From contig CALKCJ010000025.1 in NCBI GenBank assembly GCA_938082375.1, positions 1 to 37,362 on the forward strand: a stretch of 37,362 nt of DNA, in the 5' to 3' direction. A model generated the notes under the pieces. It was not told where the DNA came from and did not search any database. It saw only the letters and a program-made list of their open reading frames with translations. Origin of the DNA: an uncultured Thermomicrobiaceae bacterium (GTDB lineage Bacteria; Chloroflexota; Chloroflexia; Thermomicrobiales; Thermomicrobiaceae). Position 1 is the first letter of the stretch; each line of letters opens with the position of its first letter. Positions 25,554 to 33,622 of the stretch are shown here, one piece after another. Both the position numbers and the translations under genes were made by a program.

Positions 25554-26294
25554 ATGCCCGCTCACACGCAAGCCGCTCCCAGACCTCGCCGTGGTGTCCG
25601 AGTGCCGAGCTCGTCGTCCGTGTTTCTGCTCGCGCTGCTCGTGCTTCTGGTACCAGGTTGCCGAGGAGACGAGGTCGAACCTCCTGTCGACCCGTCTGAC
25701 CTCGTGAGCACCGCGGCCGACCGGCTCGACCAGGTCAAGACGTTCCACTTCGTGCTGACCCACGAGAGCGGGGGAACACCGCTCTTACAGACCATGCTCC
25801 TGACTCGGGCCGAGGGGGACATGGCTCGGCCGGGCCAGATGAAGGCGCAGCTCGCCGTGGAGGCGGTCGGAGCCGCGCTGCAGCTCCAGTTCATCGGTAT
25901 TGGCGACGAGGCCTGGCTCAGCAACCCGTTCGATCCGACGCAGTGGCAGGCCCTGCCCGATGTCGCGGCGCATGACGTCCTCAACCTGGAGGCGCTCCCC
26001 CACGTGCTGCGCCAGCTCAAGAACCCGAGCCTGGTCGGCGAGGAGCGTCTCGCCGGAGTGGCAAGTTATCACGTCCAGGGCAAGCTGGACTCGGCCGAGC
26101 TGGCGACGCTCGTACCGAGCGGTGCCGAGCCCGGGCTGGAAGTCACAGTTGACCTCTGGATCGGCAAGGACGACTCGCTCGTACGTCGGGTCGTTGTCAG
26201 CGGCGCGCTCACCTTCAAGGAACCGACGACTATGAAGCGCACAATCGAACTCTCCGACTTCGACGCTCCGGTGACGATCATGCCGCCTCAGTGA
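25554..26294 (+). CDS. LppX/LprG-family lipoprotein
   Basis: The 246-residue secreted lipoprotein has an Arg-rich N-terminus, a hydrophobic stretch (FLLALLVLLVPGC) and lipobox Cys36. The mature part follows the LppX_LprAFG pattern: about 190 residues of alternating strands with ADRLDQVKTFHFVLTHESGG at the start, EAWLSNPFDPTQWQALPD in the middle and LEVTVDLWIGKDDSLVRRVVVSGAL near the end. In mycobacteria this fold binds lipids such as triacylglycerides in a hydrophobic cavity. The ATG at 25554 has AAGGA about 9 bases upstream; an ATG at 25536 is an alternative. The stop overlaps the MFS gene (GTGA), the same pairing as mycobacterial LprG and P55. Confidence 0.8.
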   Translation: MPAHTQAAPRPRRGVRVPSSSSVFLLALLVLLVPGCRGDEVEPPVDPSDLVSTAADRLDQVKTFHFVLTHESGGTPLLQTMLLTRAEGDMARPGQMKAQLAVEAVGAALQLQFIGIGDEAWLSNPFDPTQWQALPDVAAHDVLNLEALPHVLRQLKNPSLVGEERLAGVASYHVQGKLDSAELATLVPSGAEPGLEVTVDLWIGKDDSLVRRVVVSGALTFKEPTTMKRTIELSDFDAPVTIMPPQ

Positions 26295-27874
26295 CGGCAC
26301 GCGCCAGGATGACTGGGAAGTCACCCGCGCAGAGAACTGAAGACCGGCCACGTCACGGGCGAGGTGCCCTCCCGCCCGGACTCGTCCGCAGGCCGGTCGC
26401 AACACTCATCCAGTCACCAGGACTGCTGGTGTCCGCGCTGGCCCTCGGCGTCTTCTTCGCCGGACTCGACCAGACGTTCGTGGTGACCATCCTCCCCGAT
26501 ATGATGCCCGACCTCGGTATCACGGTCGACAACTTCGGCCGAGCGGCCTGGATCGTGAACGGCTACCTGCTCGGCTACACCGTCGCCATGCCGCTCATGG
26601 GCCGGGTAGCGGACGCGTTCGGCCACCTACGTATCTACGTTGCCAGCACCCTCCTTTTCCTGGCCGGCTCCGCGATGGTAGCGCTCGCCCCGAACCTGGA
26701 ACTGCTCACGGCAGCCCGCGCGGTACAGGCGGTTGGCGGCGGCGCGATTGTGCCGATCTCGATTGCGATCGCTGGCTCGCGGCTGTCACCTGGCCGCCGC
26801 GCACTCGCGATCGGGCTTATCGCCGCGCTCGACGACGCGAGCAGCCTGCTGGGCCCGCTGTACGCGGCTGCCCTCGTCGAGCCGCTCGGCTGGCGCGGCC
26901 TGTTCTGGCTCAACATCCCGCTCCAGATCCCGTGGTTGCTCGCAGTCGCGCTGCTTGTCCGCCGCACTCCGATCCTCGCAGCACACCGAGTCGACTGGCT
27001 GGGCGGGCTGCTCCTGGCCGCTGGACTGGCCTGCCTGACCATCGGCCTCACCAGTGAGTCGAACGAGACCAGCTCAGTCTGGATCACCGCACTCTGGTTC
27101 GCGCTCGCGCTCGCCAGCACCGTCGCCTTCGTCGCCCGCCAGCGGCGCGCCCCCGACCCACTCGTCCCGGTGCGCGCGCTGCGGCAGCGCGCCGTCAGCT
27201 CGGGGATGGCGCTCTACTTCATCGACGGCGCAGCGACCATCACGCTGATGATCTGCATCCCCTTGATGACCAATGTGCTCTGGGGCGGCGATCCGCTGCA
27301 AGGTGGCCTCAACCTGATGAAGATGATGGTCTGGATGCCACTAGGTGGGGTCCTGGGTGGTTGGATCGCCCAGCGGCTCGGCTACCGACCAACCGCTGCA
27401 CTCTCGTTCCTGCTGCTGGCGATCGCCTATGGAGGCATGTACCGCTTGCCGGATTCACCCGGGCCGGGAGCGCTCTGGGGCACGTTACTGGTCGCCGGGC
27501 TGGGCATCGGCCTGAACGACGCGCCGATCCTCACCAGCGTGCTCGACAACGTGCGGGCCGCCGAGCGGGCAACGGCGGCTGCACTTACCCAGATGGTTCA
27601 GACCACCGGCATGATCGTCGGTACCGCCCTGCTGGCGACGCAGGGGATCGGCCGCTTCGACCAGCGGGCCGCCGAGCTCTTCCGCCAGCGCGGCCTCAGC
27701 GCCTCCCCAGAGGAGTACCAGGCCATCCTCCGGGCGACCTTCGACGAGGTCTTCCTGGTTGCAGCCGCAGTCACGTTCCTGGGCGCGGGACTCGCTCTAC
27801 TCCTTGCTCGCGGTCGCCCATATCGGGCAAGCTGGTCGCCGATCGCCACCACGACGGCCCATGAGGAGCAGTAG
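26291..27874 (+). CDS. MFS transporter, DHA2/P55-like
   Basis: The 527-residue membrane transporter has about 14 hydrophobic segments, the size of DHA2-type drug:proton antiporters and of mycobacterial P55 (Rv1410c). The first helix carries GLDQTFVVTILPDMMPDLGI, like the LDxTxVxxALP motif of DHA2 members. The loop 2-3 motif A is MGRVADAFGHLR. It is co-translated with the LprG-like lipoprotein through a GTGA overlap, which predicts the pair works together, possibly exporting lipids or lipophilic compounds. The N-terminus before the first helix (about 40 residues) is long and basic. A simple drug-efflux role is also possible. Confidence 0.85.
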   Translation: MTARARMTGKSPAQRTEDRPRHGRGALPPGLVRRPVATLIQSPGLLVSALALGVFFAGLDQTFVVTILPDMMPDLGITVDNFGRAAWIVNGYLLGYTVAMPLMGRVADAFGHLRIYVASTLLFLAGSAMVALAPNLELLTAARAVQAVGGGAIVPISIAIAGSRLSPGRRALAIGLIAALDDASSLLGPLYAAALVEPLGWRGLFWLNIPLQIPWLLAVALLVRRTPILAAHRVDWLGGLLLAAGLACLTIGLTSESNETSSVWITALWFALALASTVAFVARQRRAPDPLVPVRALRQRAVSSGMALYFIDGAATITLMICIPLMTNVLWGGDPLQGGLNLMKMMVWMPLGGVLGGWIAQRLGYRPTAALSFLLLAIAYGGMYRLPDSPGPGALWGTLLVAGLGIGLNDAPILTSVLDNVRAAERATAAALTQMVQTTGMIVGTALLATQGIGRFDQRAAELFRQRGLSASPEEYQAILRATFDEVFLVAAAVTFLGAGLALLLARGRPYRASWSPIATTTAHEEQ

Positions 27875-27886
27875 GCCTGCAGTCAA

Positions 27887-28570
27887 TCACGAGCGGCGCA
27901 TGGCGTGGCGGAGCATCTGCAGGGCATCCACGGTCGAGCCGTTCGGCGGGAACACCGCCGACCCCGCCACCACCACGTCAGCGCCGGCCTCGAGCACCGC
28001 TGCCACGTTACTCGACTTGACCCCACCGTCGACCTCGATAACCGCCGGGAGGCCCATCTCGTCGATCAGCCGGCGCAGGCGTTCGACCTTGCGTAGAGCA
28101 GCCGGGATGAGCGTCTGCCCTCCATAGCCGGGTTCGACGGTCATGACGAGCACCAGATCGACAAAGGGGAGGATCTCCTCCACGGCGGTGACCGGCGTGG
28201 CGGGGTTGAGCGCGACACCGGCCAGCGCTCCGAGCACATGGATCTGCTGCACCGTCCGGTACAAGTGTAGGCACGCTTCGGCGTGGACGGTGACGATCGC
28301 GGCGCCGGCCGCGACGAAGTCACCGACATGGCGTTCTGGCTCGACGACCATCAAGTGCACGTCGAGCGGCAGGCTGGTCGCCCGGCGGGCCGTCTCCACG
28401 ACGGGCAGGCCGAAGCTGATGTTGGGCACGAACCGCCCATCCATCACGTCGAGGTGCACGTAGTCGGCCCCACCCAGCTCGAGCTGCCGGAACACCTCGA
28501 CCAGATGGCCGAAATCGGCGTTGAGGATTGAGGGCGACAGCGCCGGCCGGCGCGCTCGCAAGTCCAGCAT
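27887..28570 (-). CDS. rpe: Ribulose-phosphate 3-epimerase
   Basis: This 227-residue TIM-barrel enzyme interconverts ribulose 5-phosphate and xylulose 5-phosphate in the pentose phosphate pathway. All family motifs are present: LSPSILNADF, YVHLDVMDGRFVPNISFG, LDVHLMVVEPE, VEPGYGGQ and VIEVDGGVK, with phosphate-binding ADVVVAGSAVF. Metal ligands in HLDVMDG, DVHLM and EVDGG are intact. An ATG preceded by GGGGGAG marks the start. It converges on the MFS gene with a 12-base gap. It appears to be a single gene here. Confidence 0.97.
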   Translation of the reverse strand: MLDLRARRPALSPSILNADFGHLVEVFRQLELGGADYVHLDVMDGRFVPNISFGLPVVETARRATSLPLDVHLMVVEPERHVGDFVAAGAAIVTVHAEACLHLYRTVQQIHVLGALAGVALNPATPVTAVEEILPFVDLVLVMTVEPGYGGQTLIPAALRKVERLRRLIDEMGLPAVIEVDGGVKSSNVAAVLEAGADVVVAGSAVFPPNGSTVDALQMLRHAMRRS

Positions 28571-28717
28571 GTGACTCCCCCGCGCATCACCGCCTTGCCC
28601 AGTACACTCCGGCGAGCTCCGGATACCCGTCGGGTAGAGTGTACCGTGCCAACTATCCGCCCGGTACCAGCGCCGCCTGTACGGGCGCTCTTCGCTATCC
28701 TTGAGAGCGAGGCAACC

Positions 28718-28763
28718 GAGCGAGAGCCCTGAGCGCAGCGGCGAGTACGCGGCTCTCTAGCTC
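28718..28763 (+). promoter_or_regulatory. Strong stem-loop in the leader of the MoeA-like gene
   Basis: The arms GAGCGAGAGCC (28718-28728) and GGCTCTCTAGCTC (28751-28763) pair for 11 bp with a two-base bulge (TA). An inner GCG/CGC pairing is possible. The structure ends about 40 bases before the GTG start and has no T-run. It does not match the molybdenum-cofactor riboswitch as I know it. The rest of the 28571-28804 gap shows no gene. Confidence 0.45.
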
Positions 28764-28804
28764 CGGATCCGGCCGTCTGAATCTATCTCGGAAGGAGGCG
28801 GGCC

Positions 28805-29884
28805 GTGCAGCGACGGATCTTCAGAACCGGCGACGACCCCTCAGCCTTTACCGGCGCAGTCCTCTGCCGTGACATCACGATACCGTCCGATGGCAAGCCA
28901 GTGACGATCCGGCGCGGCGTCCTGCTGGCCGAGGCCCTCCAACGCCTGCCTCAGCGGGCCGACAGGCTCGAGATCGCTGTCCTCGTGCCGGACGACGGCG
29001 AGCTCGAGCAGCCGGACGCCTCGGCGCGGCTGGCCGAGGGCGTGGCCGGCCCCGGTGTCGCACAAGAGCCGCCCCACCAGGGACAGGTCAATCTCCGCGC
29101 TGCCATCGCGGGGCTGCTCAGGGTCGACGGGGCTGCCGTTGCCCGCCTCAACCGCAGTGGTGTCGCCCTGGTCGCGACCGCGCTGGACGGGCGTGTCGTG
29201 CAGGAGGGCGAGACAGTCGCCATCGTCAAGGCGCCCGCCCTGTTCGTCGACGAGGGGAGGGTCGAGCGCGCGCTGGCCAGGCTCCGGGGAAGACCGATCC
29301 TGCGCGTCGCCCCGTTCCGAGTCCAGCGCGTCGCGATGGTGGCTGGGACGCGCATCCGCCCGGCCCAGCTCCAGGTGGCGACCCGGCACCTCTCCGCGCA
29401 CCTGGAGCGCTTCGGCGCGCGGCTCGTCGCGATCAGGCACCTCGATAACGACGACCCCAGCGAGATCGCCCATACCTACCGCGCGCTCCTGGAGGAAGGG
29501 GTGGAGCTCGTGCTGATCGCCGGCTCGATCATGCTCGACCCCGAAGATCCGTTCATCGTCGCCGCCCGGCGTATCCGTGCGCGGGTTGCCTGTATCGGCG
29601 CGCCGGTCGACCCGGGGACGATGTTCTGGGTCGCGTACGCCCGCGAGGTGCCGATGTTCGGGCTGGCCTCCTGCGAGCTCTACGGACGACTCTCGATCTT
29701 CGACCTGCTCTTGCCCTACGCGCTCGCCGGCGAGCTGATCACCCGCGACCTGCTGGCCGAGCTCGGGTACGGGGGCCTGCTCAGTGAGACCCAGCACGCC
29801 CGGCGCCCACCGGGCTGGTACCGCGAGGCCGGCGACGAGGCTGCGACCGCCCACCCGGAGCCAGCCCGCTCAAACGACGCCTGA
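28805..29884 (+). CDS. MoeA-like molybdopterin-binding protein
   Basis: The 359-residue protein resembles the MoeA-like/MoCF domain family (about residues 175-330), with VAMVAGTRIRP, the ELVLIAGSIMLDPEDP segment, the characteristic GAPVDPGTMFWVAY and GLASCELYGRLSIFDLLLPYALAGE. Characterised relatives insert or modify molybdopterin, and this subgroup often accompanies xanthine- or CO-dehydrogenase type enzymes. None of those enzymes is in this window. The N-terminal 170 residues form the usual partner region of the subgroup (with AVLVPDDGELEQ and ALDGRVVQEGETVAIVKA). The GTG at 28805 follows a consensus AAGGAGGC site. Confidence 0.72.
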   Translation: MQRRIFRTGDDPSAFTGAVLCRDITIPSDGKPVTIRRGVLLAEALQRLPQRADRLEIAVLVPDDGELEQPDASARLAEGVAGPGVAQEPPHQGQVNLRAAIAGLLRVDGAAVARLNRSGVALVATALDGRVVQEGETVAIVKAPALFVDEGRVERALARLRGRPILRVAPFRVQRVAMVAGTRIRPAQLQVATRHLSAHLERFGARLVAIRHLDNDDPSEIAHTYRALLEEGVELVLIAGSIMLDPEDPFIVAARRIRARVACIGAPVDPGTMFWVAYAREVPMFGLASCELYGRLSIFDLLLPYALAGELITRDLLAELGYGGLLSETQHARRPPGWYREAGDEAATAHPEPARSNDA

Positions 29885-29989
29885 ACCGGGTGCGCGGAGC
29901 GATTGAAGAGTGCTCCGGCAGCATACGAGCCTGGCCGGAGATTAGGTGACTGTATCGCACAGGGCGACCCGGCGATGGTGGAGGCAGGC

Positions 29990-31171
29990 ATGCGGGATTC
30001 GAGCAACCCCGAGGGCGCGCGCATCCTCGTGCCGCTCACGCTCGCCCCGATCAGCGAGTCCAAGCTCCCAGTGGCCGAGGAGCAGGCCCGGGGGCTGAAC
30101 GCGGAGCTGATCCTGCTCCACGTGCTGCCACCGGGGGTGCTGGATCCGGACACGGTGACGCCAGCGGAAGCAGCGGCCCGTGCCTTCCTCGATACGGTCG
30201 TCGCGCGGCTGCGGCGGGCGGGCCTGCGCGCCCGCCAGCTCATCCGCGACGGCCCGGTCGCCGAGACGATCGTCGAGGTCGCGCGCACGCTGCCCGCGCG
30301 CCTGATCATCCTGGGCATGAACGTCCGCACGACGTTGCCGAGTATCCGCCGGGGTAGCGTGACCGATCAGGTGATCCGCCACGCTCCCTGCCCCGTCCTC
30401 CTCGTGCGGCCCGACCCGGCGGCCGGCGTCGGCCATCCGCTGCGCTCCTTCGTCGAGGATGCCGCGCGCGCCGGCCCGCTGGCGCCGCGCCGGCTCGGGC
30501 TTCGTACCGTCCAGGTGGCGCGGATCGTGGGCAGCGTGGGAAAGGTGCACGAGCTGGGGCCGGATTTCCGCCCGCTCAGGCCCAGCCCGAGCGAGGAGCA
30601 GCGCTACCAGCAGATTCGCGACGCGCTCCTTCGTGGCGAGCCGTTACCGCCGGTCGAGCTCTACAAGCTTGGGTTCGGCTACTACGTGCTCGACGGCCAC
30701 CACCGTGTCGCGGCCACGCGCGAGCTCGGCCCGGACGCCGAGATCGACGCCATCGTCACCGAGTTCTTGCCGCTCGGCGAAGCGGAAGCCTGGGAGGCAT
30801 TCTCGGCTCGGCAGGCCTTCGAGCAGGCCACCGGGCTGACGCGGATCGGCGCCACCCAGCCCGGAACCTACTCCCGGCTGGCGGAGCTGATCGACGCATA
30901 CCGCCTGGAGCAGGGGCGGCCCGATCGGCGCCAGGCGGCACGACGCTGGTACAGCGAGGTCTTCCTGCCGCTCCGCCGGCGCATCCGCGAGCTCCGGCCG
31001 ATGCGTCGCTTTCCCGGCGAGCGCCCAGCCGACATCATCGCCAGGGTAGCCGAATGGCGTCGCCGCCGGGAGGAGCGCACCGGCGAGCGACTGCCGCTGG
31101 TCGAGGCGCTCGAGCGCTTCGCGGCCGAGCTCGACGCTGCGCCGGACACCGCGCTCGAGCGGGCACCGTAG
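29990..31171 (+). CDS. Universal stress protein domain fused to a ParB-like domain
   Basis: The 393-residue fusion protein begins with a universal stress protein fold (about 10-140): ARILVPLTLAPISESKLPVA, ELILLHVLPPG, LPARLIILGMNVR, and the end motif GSVTDQVIRHAPCPVLLVRP. A ParB/sulfiredoxin-like domain follows (about 175-260) with LYKLGFGYYVLDGHHRVAATRELG, where DGHHR matches the conserved nucleotide-binding motif of that fold. The last 130 residues are Arg-rich helices (RRWYSEVFLPLRRRIRELRP). It is not the chromosome-segregation ParB, which lacks a USP domain. ATG 29990 has GGAGG 5 bases upstream; ATG 29975 is an alternative. The function is unknown. Confidence 0.7.
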   Translation: MRDSSNPEGARILVPLTLAPISESKLPVAEEQARGLNAELILLHVLPPGVLDPDTVTPAEAAARAFLDTVVARLRRAGLRARQLIRDGPVAETIVEVARTLPARLIILGMNVRTTLPSIRRGSVTDQVIRHAPCPVLLVRPDPAAGVGHPLRSFVEDAARAGPLAPRRLGLRTVQVARIVGSVGKVHELGPDFRPLRPSPSEEQRYQQIRDALLRGEPLPPVELYKLGFGYYVLDGHHRVAATRELGPDAEIDAIVTEFLPLGEAEAWEAFSARQAFEQATGLTRIGATQPGTYSRLAELIDAYRLEQGRPDRRQAARRWYSEVFLPLRRRIRELRPMRRFPGERPADIIARVAEWRRRREERTGERLPLVEALERFAAELDAAPDTALERAP

Positions 31172-31191
31172 CGCAGGCCGGGCAACGCCGC

Positions 31192-31581
31192 TCACGGGAG
31201 AGCTCGCCGGGAACGATCGGGCGGCTCGGGCTGCGGCAGGTGCCGGTAGATCACCACCCCGGCGTTCTCGAAGACCCGCTCGAAGCGCGGGTCGTGCGCT
31301 AGCGCGTTGCGCAGCGCGACGCAGCAGTCGCCCCCGCGGCTCACCGGCGGGCGCTTGACTACATAGAGATAGGTGAACTCGACGTCGTACCGCTGAGCCC
31401 AGGCCTCGATGCAGTCCCCGTCCCAGTCGGCGCACGCCTGCACCTCCTGGTAGCGCGCGATCTCTTCCGAGAAGCCCGGCAGCCACTCGTGCCCCTGCAC
31501 GGTCGCGACGCTCACGCGCCGGGCCAGAACCGGGAACCACTCGGACGACCGGTCGTCGGGCCAGTTGTCCCTGCTGATCAC
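31192..31581 (-). CDS. Probable 3' remnant of a large membrane glycosyltransferase
   Basis: A 129-codon frame with no signal peptide or membrane helix. Its pattern (DNWPDDRSSEWFPVLARRVS, then VATVQGHEWLPGF, ending FENAGVVIYRHL) resembles the soluble C-terminal domain of large membrane-bound glycosyltransferases, as I remember that family. Family-like sequence (WSRFLVIS) continues upstream of the GTG start with no start codon, supporting loss of a longer 5' part. A different gene now begins immediately upstream on the other strand. It may be a decayed fragment that is not translated, or a small free-standing protein. Confidence 0.45.
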   Translation of the reverse strand: MISRDNWPDDRSSEWFPVLARRVSVATVQGHEWLPGFSEEIARYQEVQACADWDGDCIEAWAQRYDVEFTYLYVVKRPPVSRGGDCCVALRNALAHDPRFERVFENAGVVIYRHLPQPEPPDRSRRALP

Positions 31582-31619
31582 GAGAAAGCGACTCCACGGA
31601 TGCCGCGACTGGGCTAATC

Positions 31620-32105
31620 GTGCGGACGGAGAGCAGCCAGGGGCAGCAGCCGGAAGTCGTCGAGATCACCTACCACACGATCGAATACCTCGCTCCGGAG
31701 CAGGTGCCGCCAGACCTCGCTGCCGTCCCCATCCCGGCCGGAGCGAGCACGGAGGAGTACTGGGATCGCGCGTTGAGCGCCCCTCTCCCTACCCTTCCAT
31801 ACGACGTGTACGTCGCCGACTTCGGGTCCTCACCGGTAGCCACGTTCCGCCGGGTCTCGAACTCCTCGGGGTTGACGAGCGACCGCGCCTACGTGATCTA
31901 CCGTACAGCGTCCGGTGAGGTCCAAGTCATCTCCGGGAGCGGGCCGAGCCAACCTGGCCAGATGCCCGGCGATCCGGCTCCCGGCACGGTCGAGATCGCC
32001 GGCACCCGCTGGCACGTCGAGACAGGACTAGGCGGCGTGCAGGGGTCGGCGCAGCTCGGGCGAACTGTAGTCACGATTGCCGCGCCCGACCTGGAGCTCT
32101 TCTAG
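31620..32105 (+). CDS. Hypothetical protein, possibly truncated
   Basis: The 161-residue predicted product has no recognised family, signal peptide or membrane helix. The body is beta-rich (YDVYVADFGSSPVATFRR, RAYVIYRTASGEVQVISGSG) and ends with repeated short strands (TVEIAGTRWHVET, TVVTIAAPDLELF), the look of a C-terminal domain of a secreted or anti-sigma-like protein. No clear ribosome site precedes the GTG. It lies in a patch of apparently decayed genes, so it may be a fragment. Confidence 0.45.
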   Translation: MRTESSQGQQPEVVEITYHTIEYLAPEQVPPDLAAVPIPAGASTEEYWDRALSAPLPTLPYDVYVADFGSSPVATFRRVSNSSGLTSDRAYVIYRTASGEVQVISGSGPSQPGQMPGDPAPGTVEIAGTRWHVETGLGGVQGSAQLGRTVVTIAAPDLELF

Positions 32106-32218
32106 CGGGCCGCGTCGACGCTGCGCCTGTGGCGCCCATGAGCTGCGACTGTGCCGGGCTCGCCTCCCCAACGCCGGTGGAAGGCGTATCGCGCCGTGAG
32201 AGACACGGGTACGACGCC

Positions 32219-33340
32219 TTGAAGATCCGAACGTTCCTGGCGCTTGCTTAGTCACTCGTCCTGCTCGCGCCCGCCTTCGCTCAACGCCAGGCTCCTGCGG
32301 CGGTGCCCTGGCCGAGCTCGACGGGCCCGCGCTCGGTCAGCGGCGAGGTGCTGGACGCCGCGCTGGTCTCGGAGACGTTCGGCTGGGTAGTGACCCAGGA
32401 CGAGCTACTGGCCACGTCCGACGCCGGGGAAACCTGGCACGCAGTGCCGCTGCCGGGGCCGTCCACGCCTCAGCGTGCAGCAGCGGCGCTCGACCCGCAG
32501 CGCCGCTGGGTCACCACGATCCTGGGGGCCACGGTGCGCATCGACCACGCTGACGATGAAGGGTCGACCTGGAGCGGCAGCACGCTCTCGCCTCAGGGAC
32601 CGCCAGGAACGGTGACCCTGGCCATCGATGGCGGCCTGGTGGCGGCCCTCGTGCAACAGATGACCAGCTCCCAGTTCTCGATCGCGGAGCTCTTCGTCAC
32701 CGTGGATGGGGTGAACTGGTCTCGCTACGAGGCGCCGGTCGCCAGCTCCCTGGCGGTGATCGCGCCCGGCACCGTGCTCATCGCCGGGGGAGCGGAGACA
32801 AACGAGCTCTGGCGCAGCGAGACGCTCGGAACGGACTGGCAGCGCGTGTCTCTCGGCGACCGGGGGGCGGAGTCGATCACGCTCGGGGCACCCAGGATGT
32901 TTTCCCAGACCGACGGCGTGCCGCCGGTTACGCTGAATACGGAGCCGCGCTCGCAGGTCGCGTTCCTGGTGACCACCGACGGGGGAAAGAGCTGGTGCCG
33001 GGCCGGCCGGGTAACGGTCGACGCCTCGACCGGCCCGGGGGTGAGGGTGCCGGCTGCCGTCACCTCGCCCCGGCGCTGGTTCGCCATCGAACCAGGCGGC
33101 GCCAGCGTCTATCGAGCGGACAACGCCGGGCGAGGGTTCGGCCAGGAGCGGGCGAGCAGCTTGCCTCAGGGCGTCGCCGACCTTCACGCCGCGAGCGACA
33201 GCGTCGCCTGGGCTCGGACCTGGATCGGCTCCTGCCGCCAGGGGAAGACCGACTGCTGGCTGACGACCGGCGTGTTCCGCAGCCGCGACGGTAGACGAAG
33301 TAGGCAGCCAGTCGTCGTGTCCAACCCGAAGCCCCTGTAG
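32219..33340 (+). pseudogene. YCF48/BNR-like beta-propeller protein with an in-frame TAG in the signal peptide
   Basis: The open part from 32303 (345 codons) has BNR/YCF48-type propeller blades: LLATSDAGETWHAVPL, LFVTVDGVNWSRYEAP, LWRSETLGTDWQRVSLG and FLVTTDGGKSWCRAGRV, as in HCF136-like or sialidase-type exported proteins. Reading the same frame upstream from a TTG at 32219 gives KIRTFLALA, then a TAG stop (32249-32251), then SLVLLAPAFAQ. Together these form a normal signal peptide with a cleavage site, broken by one stop. The last 20 residues lose the blade pattern. It is therefore a probable pseudogene; a sequencing error or a downstream start making a cytosolic protein are the alternatives. 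Confidence 0.6.
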
Positions 33341-33494
33341 CTGCTTGCCAGGGGGAACGTTGCCCCGCATGCCCACACTGCCAGTTGCTCGAGCGCAAAC
33401 CTGCAGCCCGACTGCCTGCTTACCCCCATACCAACAACCTCGAGCGTCTGCTTCTGCAGAGCGGTAGGAACAACTGAGTTGTAACGCTGGTAGT

Positions 33495-33526
33495 TGGTAG
33501 GGGCGAATGATCATTCGCCCCTACCA
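33495..33526. repeat. Perfect 32-bp palindrome of the GTAGGGGCGAAT type
   Basis: The two arms (33495-33510 TGGTAGGGGCGAATGA and its exact complement 33511-33526) meet with no loop. The GTAGGGGCGAA...TTCGCCCCTAC core is, from memory, a widespread intergenic palindrome type in Chloroflexota and cyanobacteria, so it is likely a dispersed repeat. It has no T-run. It occurs once in this window. Confidence 0.8.
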
Positions 33527-33552
33527 TATGATCGACCCAGCCCTCAGCCTAT

Positions 33553-33582
33553 TTGCCGCCGCGCGCGTCCAGTCCGTATACT
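33553..33582 (+). promoter_or_regulatory. Probable promoter of the FHA-VanW operon
   Basis: TTGCCG (33553-33558) and TATACT (33577-33582) are separated by 18 bp, about 40 bases before the first FHA gene. Transcription should begin near 33590. Confidence 0.5.
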
Positions 33583-33622
33583 TCGCTGACCGTTAGGGTG
33601 GCTTACGAGTGAACGCGCGAAG

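Larger units (their letters stand above)
33341..33622. other. Non-coding region before the FHA genes
   Basis: About 280 bp without a supportable gene. It contains a perfect palindrome at 33495-33526 and the likely promoter of the FHA operon at 33553-33582. The part 33341-33490 shows nothing I recognise. Confidence 0.5.
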
